The position numbers and the translations under genes are program-made. Positions 5,285 to 5,723 of a stretch of DNA of 5,723 nt are shown here, piece by piece. Positions within the stretch are counted from its first letter, which is position 1. Each line of letters begins with the position of its first letter. The DNA comes from Microbacteriaceae bacterium (GTDB lineage: Bacteria > Actinomycetota > Actinomycetes > Actinomycetales > Microbacteriaceae): the NCBI GenBank assembly GCA_030840185.1, contig JAUZFY010000286.1, positions 1 through 5,723 on the forward strand, given 5' to 3'. Under the pieces are notes generated by a model, which was given only the letters and a program-made list of their open reading frames with translations, was not told the origin of the DNA and searched no databases.

Positions 5285-5723
5285 TGAAGTGCCTCCTTCC
5301 GGGTGGAGCGATTACGGAGATGCTGCTGGTGTCGGCGGACACCCTGGAGTGGGTCGCCGGTTCGTCGTCGTCGTGACTTCGCCAATCGTCGGGCAGCAGG
5401 TAGTCGAGAACATCGTCAATGGTCACCACCCCGACCAGTCGATGGTTGTCGTCGACAACCGGAAGCGAGACCAGGTTGTAACTCGCGAGGGTGCGCGCGA
5501 CCTCGGCTGCCGAGGCGCTGGCCTTCACCGGTTCGAGCTTCTGGTCGAGTAGCGTGCCGAGGCGTTCCATCGGAGGGTAGCGAAGCATTCGCTGGAAATG
5601 CACCATGCCGAGGAAGCGGCCGGTCGGCGGTTCGTACGGCGGAAGGGTGACGCAGACCGCGGCGCCAAGGGCCGGGGCGAGCTCGTGCCGACGGATGAGG
5701 GCGAGACCCTCCGCCACTGTCGC
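5268..5723 (-). CDS. MgtE-N/CBS-domain protein, 5' end outside window
   Basis: Only the last 151 residues are visible, and the frame is open to the right edge. They hold a CBS-domain pair, a module that binds adenine nucleotides or Mg2+ and regulates partner domains. Counting from the in-frame internal GTG at 5717, CBS1 ends with RFLGMVHFQRML (34-45). CBS2 runs from about 60 to 110, with the typical LVSLPVVDDNHRLVGVVTID (82-101) and the closing DDVLDYLLPDDW. The tail from about 113 is polar and probably disordered. Actinobacterial proteins with this ending, next to DUF1003 and mrp, usually begin with a MgtE intracellular N domain and lack the MgtE channel domain; M. tuberculosis Rv1232c is such a case, from memory. 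The ending here, with no membrane segments after CBS2, agrees: a true MgtE would continue with five helices. It is therefore more likely a soluble regulator than a magnesium channel. Confidence 0.82.
   Translation of the reverse strand, partial: ATVAEGLALIRRHELAPALGAAVCVTLPPYEPPTGRFLGMVHFQRMLRYPPMERLGTLLDQKLEPVKASASAAEVARTLASYNLVSLPVVDDNHRLVGVVTIDDVLDYLLPDDWRSHDDDEPATHSRVSADTSSISVIAPPGRRHFNGPSL

Noticed and set aside
5268..5723. A complete 149-residue CBS protein starting at GTG 5717
   Set aside because: That GTG is inside the first CBS domain, no ribosome-binding site can be judged, and the frame continues to the window edge, so the gene is longer.
1..5723. Mobile elements, CRISPR arrays, tRNA genes, riboswitches or a defence or biosynthetic system
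   Set aside because: I found no transposase, integrase, terminal or direct repeats, cloverleaf or conserved riboswitch core, and nearly every base is accounted for by core-type genes.

Overview
This is a high-GC window of ordinary bacterial chromosome with tightly packed, mostly core genes. Gene content and order point to an actinobacterium, most likely of the family Microbacteriaceae or a near relative. The clues are a Gram-positive-type DapE, a DUF3117 miniprotein, an actinobacterial TatB, an Mrp ATPase without the usual CxxC pair, several GTG starts and a likely leaderless gene. The lineage is an inference from remembered family features, not from a search. I see no mobile element, CRISPR array, tRNA or rRNA, and nothing that looks like an undescribed system.

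Layout. Bases 1-983 (+) hold the 3' part of dapE (lysine/diaminopimelate synthesis), cut by the window edge. Bases 1028-2209 (+) hold a polytopic membrane protein of the PIG-V-like GT-C mannosyltransferase type, probably co-transcribed with dapE. A small gene of 58 codons at 2290-2466 (+) encodes a DUF3117 protein and has its own -10 box and Shine-Dalgarno sequence. It converges on an O-methyltransferase gene of the Rv1220c type at 2565-3191 (-). The gap between them holds two GC-rich hairpins. A 64-base divergent promoter region separates the methyltransferase from tatB (3256-3615, +), whose only usable start is a GTG directly behind a -10-like box.

tatB converges, with only 20 bases between stops, on a leftward cluster. 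In transcription order the cluster is an MgtE-N/CBS-domain protein (5723-5268, 5' end outside the window), a DUF1003 membrane protein (5284-4778) and the Mrp/ApbC-type Fe-S carrier ATPase (4781-3636). Both junctions in this cluster overlap (17 and 4 bases), so these three genes form one translationally coupled operon.

The same families occur in similar order in Mycobacterium tuberculosis (dapE, Rv1211, Rv1220c, tatB Rv1224, mrp Rv1229c, Rv1232c, from memory). There sigE-rseA-htrA lie between the methyltransferase and tatB; here that block is absent. The points most worth a second look are the very conserved DUF3117 miniprotein, the leaderless tatB start, the CxxC-less Mrp and the CBS-DUF1003-Mrp coupling.
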